58,604 bases of DNA from contig JAHXHS010000033.1 in NCBI GenBank assembly GCA_025656455.1, forward strand, positions 1 to 58,604, read 5' to 3'. Made by a program: the position numbers and the translations under genes. This document shows positions 1 through 7,770 of the stretch, in pieces. This DNA is from Candidatus Thiodiazotropha sp. (ex Epidulcina cf. delphinae). GTDB lineage: Bacteria; Pseudomonadota; Gammaproteobacteria; Chromatiales; Chromatiaceae. The notes under the pieces are model-generated. The model was not told where the DNA came from. It ran no database searches and saw only the letters and a program-made list of their open reading frames with translations. Positions within the stretch are counted from its first letter, which is position 1. Every line of letters begins with the position of its first letter.

Positions 1-83
1 TGGACACCCCGTTGCTTGTTGGTTGAACACACTTCACTTCAAGCTTGGCACATACGATGCCGGATGGCGGGGTGTCCATCTCA

Positions 84-293
84 GCACCCATACAAATTTC
101 GAGTGATTCCGGATGGGTCCGGTTTGCTGTTGGCAAGCTCGTAGGTCACGTTGCGCAGCTACGTGACATCACCATTAAGTCAGGTAACCGCTCCGCGCCA
201 ACCTGACCTACGACCACACTGCCCGGAAAACGGGCAGGACTGTGTGGATACCCACTCATAATGCCCATTTGGGTCATTTGGGTGGGTATCCGG
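84..293. repeat. Dispersed repeat R, copy 1
   Basis: About 210 bp that recurs at 2066-2446 and 7350-7572, with a core copy at 20138-20208. It begins with a variant of CACCCATTCAAATTTC and ends near GGGTGGGTATCCGG, so the ends are roughly inverted. The central 70 bp folds as a nested structure: GTAGGTCA pairs with TGACCTAC, and inside it are the stems GTCACG/CGTGAC and GTCAGGT/ACCTGAC. No coding potential is convincing. It resembles a REP/BIME or MITE-type element. It fills most of the 308 bases before the first gene. Confidence 0.75.
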
Positions 294-308
294 TTTGTTC
301 TGACTGCA

Positions 309-1421
309 TTAATCCACAAAGGTAGTTTTTACGCAATTTTTCCCATCTTTTTTGGCGGCGTAAACACCTTTATCTGCCATCTTGATCAGTTCTTCATGGT
401 TTTTTATGCCTGGAGTACGAATCGCTACTCCAATACTGATGCTTCCATGCCAATATCCATCCCCTGTTGGCACGCGAAGTTCGGAAATCGTTTTACGGGT
501 AAGCTCGGCAATATGCATGCCACCTTCCCGGTTCGTGTTAGGACAGATAACAAAAAATTCATCACCACCAAGACGACACAAGACATCATCAGTTCGTAAG
601 GTATGCTGAAGCGTTTCAGCCAATTTATGAAGCACTGCATCCCCAGCATCATGGCCGTAGGTATCGTTAACCTCTTTAAATTGATCGGCATCAATCATCA
701 TGCAAGTCAAAGGTGTATTGGTTTTTGTTGATTCATCCCATATATCCGCGAGACGTCGCATAGCATGGCGACGATTGGGAAGTCCGGTCAGGATGTCAGT
801 CAAAGCCAGTTCTTTGAGATGAAGGTTGGCTTGTGAGAGTGCTTTAGTACGCTCCTCAACTTTTTCTTCTAGTGATTGGTTTAATTGAACCAACTCTTTA
901 TTTCGTGCCGAGACCTTTTGAAACAGAGCATTCAGCGAAATAAGCAATGGTTCTGTCGCATTGTTATCCATCCGCTCTTCTGCGTCATAGGCTTTGCTCG
1001 GACTTACTCCGGACTGAATGGCCTCAATCTGTCTTGCCATGTTTTGGTCTGAGCCAAGGATGTGGTAGGCGAGCCAGTGAGTAAGGAAATCTAATAAATG
1101 TTTTATTGTGTGAAAATGATCAGGAGAAATATCAGCCTGCATAGATGCCACTTCTTGTATAAAATCATGGTGTATTTGAATATGATGATCAAGATGGCGG
1201 TGATCTACGCCAACTTGGGACATCAATACTTCTTCTTCTTTGAAGTGGTACTTGGCATAGTGGGTTAACTCCCCGAATATCGCTTCAATATCATCAAATG
1301 CAAGTTTATTTTCAGCTAAAAGATAACCAAACTGATTAATGATATCTACAAGATGATGATGCTGTCGGTCAATTTCTATCAACCCTGTTACAAAATGCTT
1401 GTCCCAGTGAAATGACTTCAT
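309..1421 (-). CDS. Bacteriohemerythrin-GGDEF diguanylate cyclase
   Basis: Predicted cytoplasmic enzyme making cyclic di-GMP under control of an O2-binding di-iron hemerythrin domain. Residues 1-135 show the hemerythrin ligand pattern: WDKHF and IDRQHHHL, then YHFKEEEVLM, then HIQIHHDF, then HWLAYH. Residues 165-205 look like a coiled coil (KVEERTKALSQAN), and the C-terminal 165 residues are a GGDEF domain with an intact LGGDEFFVI active site. The ATG at 1421 places the hemerythrin tryptophan close to the N-terminus as is usual; an in-frame GTG at 1436 would add five residues. There is no transmembrane segment. It stands alone between repeats. The family is known for oxygen- or redox-dependent c-di-GMP signalling; the ligand is inferred. 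Confidence 0.93.
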   Translation of the reverse strand: MKSFHWDKHFVTGLIEIDRQHHHLVDIINQFGYLLAENKLAFDDIEAIFGELTHYAKYHFKEEEVLMSQVGVDHRHLDHHIQIHHDFIQEVASMQADISPDHFHTIKHLLDFLTHWLAYHILGSDQNMARQIEAIQSGVSPSKAYDAEERMDNNATEPLLISLNALFQKVSARNKELVQLNQSLEEKVEERTKALSQANLHLKELALTDILTGLPNRRHAMRRLADIWDESTKTNTPLTCMMIDADQFKEVNDTYGHDAGDAVLHKLAETLQHTLRTDDVLCRLGGDEFFVICPNTNREGGMHIAELTRKTISELRVPTGDGYWHGSISIGVAIRTPGIKNHEELIKMADKGVYAAKKDGKNCVKTTFVD

Positions 1422-1538
1422 GGTAATTAATCTCACTTAGCGTTTTATCAGGACTTCTAGTATTATGATACACTACGTTAGCACACCTAAGCGGTGGCGC
1501 AGCGCAATGAAGCAAAGCCATCCTGCACAAGTATCGCC

Positions 1539-1796
1539 AGTGCTCTAAGGTGATATTGACGGGTTCAGAGCTACCCAGGTGATTCAAGGCGCAGTCCGCA
1601 GAGAATGGCATGCCCTTTTCAAGGACTACAACGCAGTATTGGACCACCTCGGTGGTTCCCTGCGGGTGAGCCGGGAAGTGGTCGCTCGCGGTGTTGAGCT
1701 TCTTGACAATGGCTTGTCATTGGCTGCGAGGCACGCCTAGCAGCCAATCTCTTATCGGCACACTGAACCTGTCAATATCACTTTGAAGAGTACTAG
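1539..1796. mobile_element. MITE-like element B, copy 1
   Basis: About 258 bp with imperfect terminal inverted repeats. The left end reads like AGTGCTCTAAGGTGAT and the right end is its diverged complement, finishing in GAGTACTAG. The same right end occurs at 20360-20375 and 35067-35082. There is no open reading frame of note and no transposase. It occupies most of the 1.1-kb gap between the hemerythrin-GGDEF gene and the lipoprotein gene; the remainder (1797-2065) shows nothing I can identify. Confidence 0.55.
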
Positions 1797-2065
1797 ATAC
1801 TTACTTGTATCGGCCGGTTTCCTGCCTTCTTGATTTTTGGCTCCTCAGCGATATTTGGGCTAATCATGCTTGGCCACGCCGGATTCCAACGGATCTGTCA
1901 TTTGTCCACACTCCACCGGTGATAGATAGGAGGAGATTGATGCCCTATGCACAGTAACAAGTTTTCGATGTCCAAAAACAATGGCATGCTTGAGTAGAAT
2001 TTATTTATATAATTCAATTAGATAGGAATGATATTTGAAATGCCTCATAGTCGTACTCTCTCTTA

Positions 2066-2446
2066 CCCGGACACCCATTCAAATTTCGAGTGGTTCCGGG
2101 TGGGTCCGGTTTGCTGTTGGCAAGCCCGTAGGTCACGTTGCGCAGCTACGTGACATCACCATTAAGTCAGGTAACCGCTCCGCGCCAACCTGACCTACGA
2201 CCACACTGCCCGGAAAGCGGGCAGGACTGTGTTACTCTTACCCGGACACCCATTCAAATTTCGAGTGGTTCCGGGTGGGTCCGGTTTGCTGTTGGCAAGC
2301 CCGTAGGTCACGTTGCGCAGCTACGTGACATCACCATTAAGTCAGGTAACCGCTCCGCGCCAACCTGGCCTACGATCACACTGCCCGGAAAGCGGGCAGG
2401 ACTGTGTGGATACCCATTCATAACGCCCATTTGGGTGGGTGTCCGG
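2066..2446. repeat. Repeat R, two tandem copies
   Basis: Two direct copies of repeat R at 2066-2232 and 2240-2446, each preceded by a TACTCTnnnTTACCCGG-like string. The first lacks the last ~35 bases. The copies are nearly identical, differing at a few positions (for example gacctac versus ggcctac), which suggests a recent local duplication. The two-hairpin core described for copy 1 is intact in both. They end 85 bp upstream of the lipoprotein gene. Confidence 0.8.
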
Positions 2447-2483
2447 CTAAGACGCCGGCTAAGACGCCGCTAAGACGCCTGAG
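2447..2483. repeat. Short tandem repeat, unit GGCTAAGACGCC
   Basis: Three head-to-tail units of about 12 bases (GGCTAAGACGCC, with one unit shortened) directly abut the right end of repeat R. Two units of the complement (GGCGTCTTAGCC) occur at 58493-58517, again beside an R-type end, so the short tandem belongs to the repeat's periphery. Confidence 0.6.
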
Positions 2484-2530
2484 GATTATCGGACAAACAA
2501 AGCGTGACATGCCAGTAGCGAGAACGAATA

Positions 2531-4180
2531 ATGATACCGTCAATATTTAATCCTTTCGTACTTCATTTGCTAAAGTTGTTCTTGGTAACCCTGTTGTTTG
2601 CAGTTTTCTGTGTTGCCTGCGGCGGGTCGGGTGGTGGATCGACTCCAGCCCCTCAGCCTAATGCACCAGACTGGGATCTCGTTGTTGATACAGGCAGTCC
2701 TGGAACATCGCTGAATACAGCGCTGTTAGGATTCTACGATCTATCCGGTGCTCTATACGACTATGCAAATGATCCCAATCTGGTCACGGCGATGTCTTCT
2801 GCGGGATTCGCGGGACCTGGAGGAAGGGGAGCAGATTGGCGGGTCGGATTGGGGCGCTGGGAACTGGGCACCGAAATTTTCCCGACACTAACGGATAACA
2901 CGCCGTGCCCGAATCTGTTACCTGAAAATCAGTCGGTCCATGCTACAGACCTTGCACTTATTGCCAGCCGTGACTGGTTCACGTATACCGATGGCACGCC
3001 GGTTATCGCAGCGGATATTGACGATGCTCGCTATGGCTTGGACTACATCCGTTCGGTGATCGACACGGCGGCCGCTTTTGGCGCGAATTCCTACGTATCA
3101 ATTGACTACATGCCACGTGCCTTATCTGCGAATCAAACACCGAACCGAACAGATTGCGGTGCAAGCTTTACCAATAGCGTCACTAATAATCAACCGCAAG
3201 ATTCTGTTGTTTTCGCAAAGGCAATTGCCGGTCTTGTCCAGCGTGTGGTCGAAGGAACAGGAAGTAAAACGGGTTTTGATCGTCCGCGAGTCGCTGACTA
3301 TTGGGAAGTCTGGAATGAACCAGAGTTGCCGCTGTTTTGGGAGCCCACCCTAGCAGCTGATCCCGATCTGTTTTTCAATATGGCTATCCTGACGCTTCAG
3401 GAGCTTGATAATTATCGGAGCACAGCTATCGATCCTGCCGCCCAGTCGCTTAAGTTTGGTCTGGCCAGTTTCCTTCTCGCGGACACCGCCATCGGAACTT
3501 TGCAAGGCTTTGACCCTGCTAACATCCCGATGGACTTCATCTCATTTCATGACTACAGCGATGATCCACTTGTGATTGTGGACGATATCGCACGGGTGGA
3601 AACTGCGATTCAAAGTTCCACCAACTACAAGAATATTGAACTTGTTCTTGGCGAGTGGGGGCCTGACTTGCTGTCGCGGACTGCTGACCATGCATACGCA
3701 ATGTCGATGGAGCCTGCTTTACATGCCGCCACAGTAATAGCGCTCGGGACATACGCTGGTCTCGATCGAGCGCATAATGCTATTTTCTACAATTATAATT
3801 CGCTCATAGCGCTAGGCGCGCTCGACAACAATGTCGTTCCCAGGCCTTTGTACAGGGCCTATGAACTCATGGGGAAACTCATTAGCAGCAATACCGAAAG
3901 CTTGACGATACAGGAGGCGGCTGATGGTCGGATGGATGCGGGCTTGGGAGCTGTACTTGTAAGCCGTGACACGGTGAATGGGCTCGTTCGTGCTCTGTTA
4001 ATTAATCGCAATACTGCGAGTCGCACTGTACAGGTAACTCTGGATGGTACAGTTGCCACACCAACGGTTGTATACATTCTTGATGCGAGTGACGATCCGG
4101 TAAATCCACTACGTACGCTGCCAATGCCAAATTCGACTATCCAATTGCCAGCACAAGCTGTTGCCGTTGCGGAGTTTTAG
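2531..4180 (+). CDS. Secreted lipoprotein, glycoside-hydrolase-like TIM barrel
   Basis: The N-terminus has a hydrophobic signal (about residues 10-30) ending in a lipobox-like FCVAC, followed by a Gly/Ser-rich linker, so it is probably anchored in the envelope. Around residue 262 YWEVWNEPE resembles the acid/base strand of clan GH-A enzymes such as GH39 beta-xylosidases. Around residue 374 LVLGEWGPD could hold the nucleophile Glu. The last ~90 residues look like a beta-sandwich. Substrate cannot be told. The gene stands alone. Its TAG stop is formed by TA plus the first G of MITE A copy 1, so the original C-terminus may have been changed by that insertion. The RBS is weak (GCGAGAACG before ATG). 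Confidence 0.7.
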   Translation: MIPSIFNPFVLHLLKLFLVTLLFAVFCVACGGSGGGSTPAPQPNAPDWDLVVDTGSPGTSLNTALLGFYDLSGALYDYANDPNLVTAMSSAGFAGPGGRGADWRVGLGRWELGTEIFPTLTDNTPCPNLLPENQSVHATDLALIASRDWFTYTDGTPVIAADIDDARYGLDYIRSVIDTAAAFGANSYVSIDYMPRALSANQTPNRTDCGASFTNSVTNNQPQDSVVFAKAIAGLVQRVVEGTGSKTGFDRPRVADYWEVWNEPELPLFWEPTLAADPDLFFNMAILTLQELDNYRSTAIDPAAQSLKFGLASFLLADTAIGTLQGFDPANIPMDFISFHDYSDDPLVIVDDIARVETAIQSSTNYKNIELVLGEWGPDLLSRTADHAYAMSMEPALHAATVIALGTYAGLDRAHNAIFYNYNSLIALGALDNNVVPRPLYRAYELMGKLISSNTESLTIQEAADGRMDAGLGAVLVSRDTVNGLVRALLINRNTASRTVQVTLDGTVATPTVVYILDASDDPVNPLRTLPMPNSTIQLPAQAVAVAEF

Positions 4181-4445
4181 GGCCTGTTAACACTAATTTG
4201 ATAGCCACTGTTGTGCCTGAAAAAGCGCCAATCAAGGCACGAGGAGCGTAGTTTGGTTGTTCCAAATAAGCGACGAGTAACGCCGAGTGGCGCTTTTTCA
4301 GGCGCAACCCGAAGGGCCAAGGCCCTGTTTTCGCCCAGCGGCGTTATCAGTCGCTTATGTAGACCCAGCTACACGGCGCTCCTTCTGCCTTGCTGGACAA
4401 AAACAGGGTCTTGGCAGTGGCTATCAAATTAGTGTTAACAGGCCC
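4180..4445. mobile_element. MITE A, full copy 1 (266 bp)
   Basis: Non-coding element with perfect 31-bp terminal inverted repeats starting GGGCCTGTTAACACTA, flanked by TA on both sides (4178-4179 and 4446-4447). This is consistent with a TA target duplication. Inside lies a perfect 16-bp inverted pair, GCCTGAAAAAGCGCCA and TGGCGCTTTTTCAGGC. The second half can also pair with the first through AAGCGAC...AACGCCG and CGGCGTTAT...GTCGCTT. Full copies of identical length lie at 28708 and 29659 in the opposite internal orientation. There is no transposase in the window. The ~73-codon frame inside is a by-product. Confidence 0.88.
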
Positions 4446-4477
4446 TAGAATGCCTCATAAAAAGACAAATGCATACG

Positions 4478-4545
4478 GACTGTGTGGACACCCACGCATA
4501 ATGCCCATTACAAGATCCTATTTTGAGTGGTTGTCCGGGTAGGAT
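4478..4545. repeat. Fragment of repeat R ends
   Basis: Contains GACTGTGTGGACACCC followed by TCATAATGCCCATT-like bases and a TTTTGAGTGG stretch, matching pieces of both ends of repeat R but not its core. Probably a deletion remnant between the MITE and the oxidoreductase gene. Confidence 0.5.
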
Positions 4546-4562
4546 TTGGGTAGGTAAGGCTA

Positions 4563-5561
4563 TTACCCGATTAGGTTTTTGTTATTATGTTCCGCGGAGA
4601 TTACGACTGTCCCCAGTCTTTGTTCAGTCTCTACTCTTCGATGGGCTTCGGCAGCTTGCTCAAACGAATAGACTTTATCGACAACCGGTTTGATCTTGCC
4701 TTCCTCGATCATTACCTTAAGTGTTAGCAGCTCTTCTTCCTTTTCTCCGGCAAAAGCAAAAATTACCGTTTTGTCAGTAAACGCAGAAGTAAGCAGAGAC
4801 CTCAGCATATCGGGCAGTCGTGGGTTTGCCATCACATAGCGTCCCCTGGGTTTGAGCGCCTTGACGCACCCGGCATAGGAAGTTTTGGCGACCATGTTAA
4901 AAATCACGTTGTAGGTTTGGCCGCTTTTGGTGAAGTCTTGTTTGTTATAGTCGAGGAAATGATCAGCCCCGATCCAGCGTAGCATTTCCTCCTTGATGGC
5001 GCTGTCGACCGCCGTCACCTCGGCCCCCATTGCTTTGGCAATCTGTACCCCAAAGGTGCCGATGCTCCCGCCCGCGCCGTTTACCAAAATCTTTTCCCCG
5101 CTTTGGATATTCGCTTTTCTCAAAAAATGAAGCGCGTTCAGTCCGCCCAGGGGCGTTGCCGCTGCCTTTTCAAAGCTCGCGTTGTCGGGTTTCGGCACAA
5201 GCGTATAGCTGGCCGGCAGGCACAGGTATTCGCCATACGCGCCCAACCGCAGCCTGCTAGACCCGAAGACCTGATCTCCTTTCTTGAACTTGGTAACGTT
5301 TTTGCCGGCTGATTCCACTTCTCCCGCAAAATATCCTCCCAATATCTGTTTCCTGGGTTTTGTCAGCCCCAAGGCAATTCGCAAGGATAACCAGAACCAC
5401 TTCACCTGAAAATTGAAACTTCGCATTTCGCAGTCGGTCTTGGTTACCTCTGCCGCATGGACTTTTATCAGGACTTCATCGTCATTAGGCGTAGGTTTTT
5501 CAACCTCTTTGACTTGAAGCACGTCTGGTGATCCATATTTTGTATAGACAATAGCTTTCAT
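4563..5561 (-). CDS. NAD(P)-dependent MDR oxidoreductase (quinone reductase-like)
   Basis: A 332-residue medium-chain dehydrogenase/reductase. It has an N-terminal GroES-like fold and a Rossmann domain with NGAGGSIGTFGVQIAK (about residues 148-163). The structural-zinc cysteine cluster of classical alcohol dehydrogenases is absent, which fits the zinc-independent quinone oxidoreductase or enoyl-reductase branch. The start is supported by AAGGAG five bases before ATG. It is probably cytosolic, reducing a quinone or activated alkene with NADPH, but the substrate is not identifiable. It is monocistronic; the downstream side is repeat sequence. Confidence 0.85.
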   Translation of the reverse strand: MKAIVYTKYGSPDVLQVKEVEKPTPNDDEVLIKVHAAEVTKTDCEMRSFNFQVKWFWLSLRIALGLTKPRKQILGGYFAGEVESAGKNVTKFKKGDQVFGSSRLRLGAYGEYLCLPASYTLVPKPDNASFEKAAATPLGGLNALHFLRKANIQSGEKILVNGAGGSIGTFGVQIAKAMGAEVTAVDSAIKEEMLRWIGADHFLDYNKQDFTKSGQTYNVIFNMVAKTSYAGCVKALKPRGRYVMANPRLPDMLRSLLTSAFTDKTVIFAFAGEKEEELLTLKVMIEEGKIKPVVDKVYSFEQAAEAHRRVETEQRLGTVVISAEHNNKNLIG

Positions 5562-5600
5562 GGGGCTCCTTCAAGATTATTTTGTTTCTCGCTTTGTCCT

Positions 5601-5675
5601 ATCCTGAAAATCGGTCATCGAAGGCGCATCGACGACCAGGCCGTTCTTGCCGACGAAAATGAGATCCGTGGCTAA
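5601..5675 (-). pseudogene. Fragment of a second copy of the CHAT-associated hydrolase gene
   Basis: About 75 bases match 7888-7962 inside the alpha/beta-hydrolase gene at roughly 85% by eye (both contain GGTCATCGAAGG and CGACGACCAG). No reading frame continues on either side. It is a remnant of a paralogous or duplicated hydrolase gene, now separated from its cassette by other genes. Confidence 0.6.
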
Positions 5676-5725
5676 GGATCGCTTCACTCTCACAATCTGT
5701 CCTTATTCGTTAGAGGGCTCTGCAT

Positions 5726-6151
5726 TCATGGACATTTTTTGATGACGTTCTTTGGACAGTTCTTAAAATATTCCTCTGCTTCCGTAATTATTTGAAGAGC
5801 CGAATTTGTGTCACATGGGAACAAGGTTACACTTCCATTTTTTTGTGACTTCAAAATGGCACTATCAATACCGGTAAAATCTACTATATCCTCGCCCTTA
5901 CCGTATTTACTAGGCGTTACATAAACAGATTTTTTGATTCGTTTAAGCTCACCCTCAACAAGCTGGAAGGATCTGTACTTGCCAAGGACTGTGTCTTCAA
6001 CGTCTAGTCGTGTGTAGATTTTGTATTTGCCTTTTTCGATATCAAATTGATAAATATACATATCGCATGCGTATGACCAATACATGGTATTCAAATTATC
6101 AGCGTTCGAAAAGACGGGTATAAGTACCAGTAAAAATAGAATTTTCTTCAT
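5726..6151 (-). CDS. Small secreted protein of unknown function
   Basis: I do not recognise a family. The ATG at 6151 gives 141 residues and puts a typical Sec signal at the very N-terminus (MKKILFLLVLIPVFSNA, cleavage after NA); a longer frame to 6178 would spoil the signal. The mature part is polar, Lys- and Tyr-rich, with four cysteines (CDMYIY, PCDTN, NCPK, KKCP) that could form two disulfides in the periplasm. Base composition is visibly more AT-rich than the neighbours, which suggests acquisition. It lies 127 bp downstream of the GyrI-like gene on the same strand. Confidence 0.6.
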   Translation of the reverse strand: MKKILFLLVLIPVFSNADNLNTMYWSYACDMYIYQFDIEKGKYKIYTRLDVEDTVLGKYRSFQLVEGELKRIKKSVYVTPSKYGKGEDIVDFTGIDSAILKSQKNGSVTLFPCDTNSALQIITEAEEYFKNCPKNVIKKCP

Positions 6152-6277
6152 ATCTAGATTACCCCTATAACTATGCAAATAATCTGGCGTATATCAAGCG
6201 TAGTGGAATGTACGGTCGGGCTAGTAATTTGCCTTGTGCGCGCCCAGCATGGGCATGAGCTGACAAGGTACTAGCAG

Positions 6278-6928
6278 TTATCCTGCCGTAACTGGCTCCA
6301 CCAATCTCGACTGTGTGGACTCATTTACCCTCTTTACTTGATATCTGATGATAGTAAGGTACTTGTCGGGGTTCCCTATACCAAACAGGCCGGGGCCTTT
6401 TACATACTCCTCTTCATGGTCGCCGATGATCTCATAACCCTGTTTCGCAATAAACTCTACAAGCTTGTTTACAGTGGATTTCTCTGCATCATAAGGGCCT
6501 ATATGGAGAATCTCAGCAATATTGCCATATTCCCAGGTGGATAAGGAGATATCCAGTCCGGGCTCTGCCTGATATTCAGGAAGCTCGGTTGTTTCCTGGG
6601 GAACTGGCAGAGCGTAGATCCCAACCCACTCTTCCTTAGGTCTGCCGAGGGGGTTTGGCCAACGTGCGCGCGGTGCCGGTCGCTCGAGGCCCTTTAATGT
6701 TCCTTCAATCTTGAAATAGATACTGAAGAGTAAGTTAAAGGCTTTTTTACCGACTACGTTCGGATCGCCTTCCGCCCTGACGGCAACCATTTTTTGATGG
6801 CTCATTTGCGAGATCCTTGGCTCTCTGATGTGGTCAAATTGGGACGCATCGGGTCCTCTCGACAGAAAAAACATCAAGCCTGAAACGATGATGATAACCG
6901 CCGCAATAATGGCTATTGCTATTTTCAT
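6278..6928 (-). CDS. Membrane-anchored GyrI-like ligand-binding protein
   Basis: Residues 3-22 form a hydrophobic N-terminal anchor (IAIAIIAAVIIIVSGLMFF). The rest resembles the GyrI-like/SOUL small-molecule-binding fold: a C-terminal half with HIGPYDAEKSTVNKL, then GYEIIGDHEEEYVKGP and a final TIIRYQVK strand, as in GyrI-type domains of AraC regulators. It probably binds a hydrophobic ligand on the periplasmic face; no ligand can be assigned. Start ATG at 6928 has only a weak purine-rich leader. Confidence 0.72.
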   Translation of the reverse strand: MKIAIAIIAAVIIIVSGLMFFLSRGPDASQFDHIREPRISQMSHQKMVAVRAEGDPNVVGKKAFNLLFSIYFKIEGTLKGLERPAPRARWPNPLGRPKEEWVGIYALPVPQETTELPEYQAEPGLDISLSTWEYGNIAEILHIGPYDAEKSTVNKLVEFIAKQGYEIIGDHEEEYVKGPGLFGIGNPDKYLTIIRYQVKRVNESTQSRLVEPVTAG

Positions 6929-6990
6929 TGCGTGTGCTCTCTTAACTTGGAAAGGGCCGCTTGATGGAGGGCTGCCGGTCAGCCAAAGGT

Positions 6991-7030
6991 CTGCATGATG
7001 AACTCCAGGGTGCGTTTCTGTTCGAAATAG
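6991..7030 (-). pseudogene. Second fragment of a duplicated hydrolase gene (C-terminus)
   Basis: Forty bases match 7782-7821, the last codons of the hydrolase gene (GATGAACTCCAGGGTGCG...TCGAAATAG, read on the plus strand). Together with the fragment at 5601-5675 it shows that a further copy of this gene's 3' part existed here. The two pieces are in the reverse of their order in the intact gene, so at least one rearrangement or two separate duplications occurred. Nothing else is identifiable between 7031 and 7349. Confidence 0.6.
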
Positions 7031-7349
7031 TAGAACCTCCGCTTTATCTACAAATTCGGTTACACTTGAAACGATAGGTCTGTTGAGGGGGAGAAGACCA
7101 AGCCTGTCACCACCACCAGATGATGGGCCTGATTTGCCGGTCTGGAGCGCACAAAGGCAACTCCTTGGCCCATTTTGGCCTACCTATCTCTTTGTATGTG
7201 ACTGATAATAGCTGCCTTTTAGCCTTCATGTCGAGTGGTTCCCTCGCGTCAGTCCTGGCCCGGTCATTCTCGGTTGTGAAATTGTTTAGGTGAGCGGTGG
7301 TTCATCAATCAGTCTATTTTTATAACCGGCTGTTCCCCTGATCACGTTT

Positions 7350-7572
7350 ACCCGGACATCCATTCAAATTTCGAGTGATTTTGGGTTGATGTCCAGTTTG
7401 TTGAGTTTGTTGGCGAACTGATCGCCCACGATGGACAAATCATCCCGTAGGTCACGTTGCGCAGCTACGTGACATCACCATTAAGTCAGGTAGCCGCTCC
7501 GCGCCAACCTGACCTACGACTACACGGCCCAGAAAACGGACTGTGGGATTGTGTGTACACCCATTACCAACA
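7350..7572. repeat. Repeat R, diverged copy
   Basis: Begins ACCCGGACATCCATTC and contains the complete core GTAGGTCACGTTGCGC...CCTGACCTAC, but with an extra ~35 bases between the left end and the core and a degraded right end. Beyond it, 7680-7760 carries TTGCGTTTATTCGC and TTGGCGGACAAATC, which match the right end of repeat D. Confidence 0.7.
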
Positions 7573-7770
7573 GGTCGGATATACGGAAGCAGTCCTGTCC
7601 CTATCATCGACGATACAACATCGTGCAAAATGGGAGGAGACCATATACGGGATGACGTGTCTGGAGGAACACTGGGTTAGCGTCGCCACCGTATGGAGCC
7701 ATTCTTGGCAAATTTGCGTTTATTCGCATTCATTGGCGGACAAATCCCGCCTGATGAATGGCCATGGCGC

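Noticed and set aside
2066..2446. Possible CRISPR array
   Set aside because: Only two copies of a ~170-bp structured repeat that also occurs dispersed; no regular short repeats with unique spacers anywhere in the window.
4211..4432. 73-codon frame found in all three full MITE A copies (also 28721-28942 and 29672-29893)
   Set aside because: Its conservation follows from the near-identity of the element copies; it spans the inverted repeats, has no RBS and no protein-like features.
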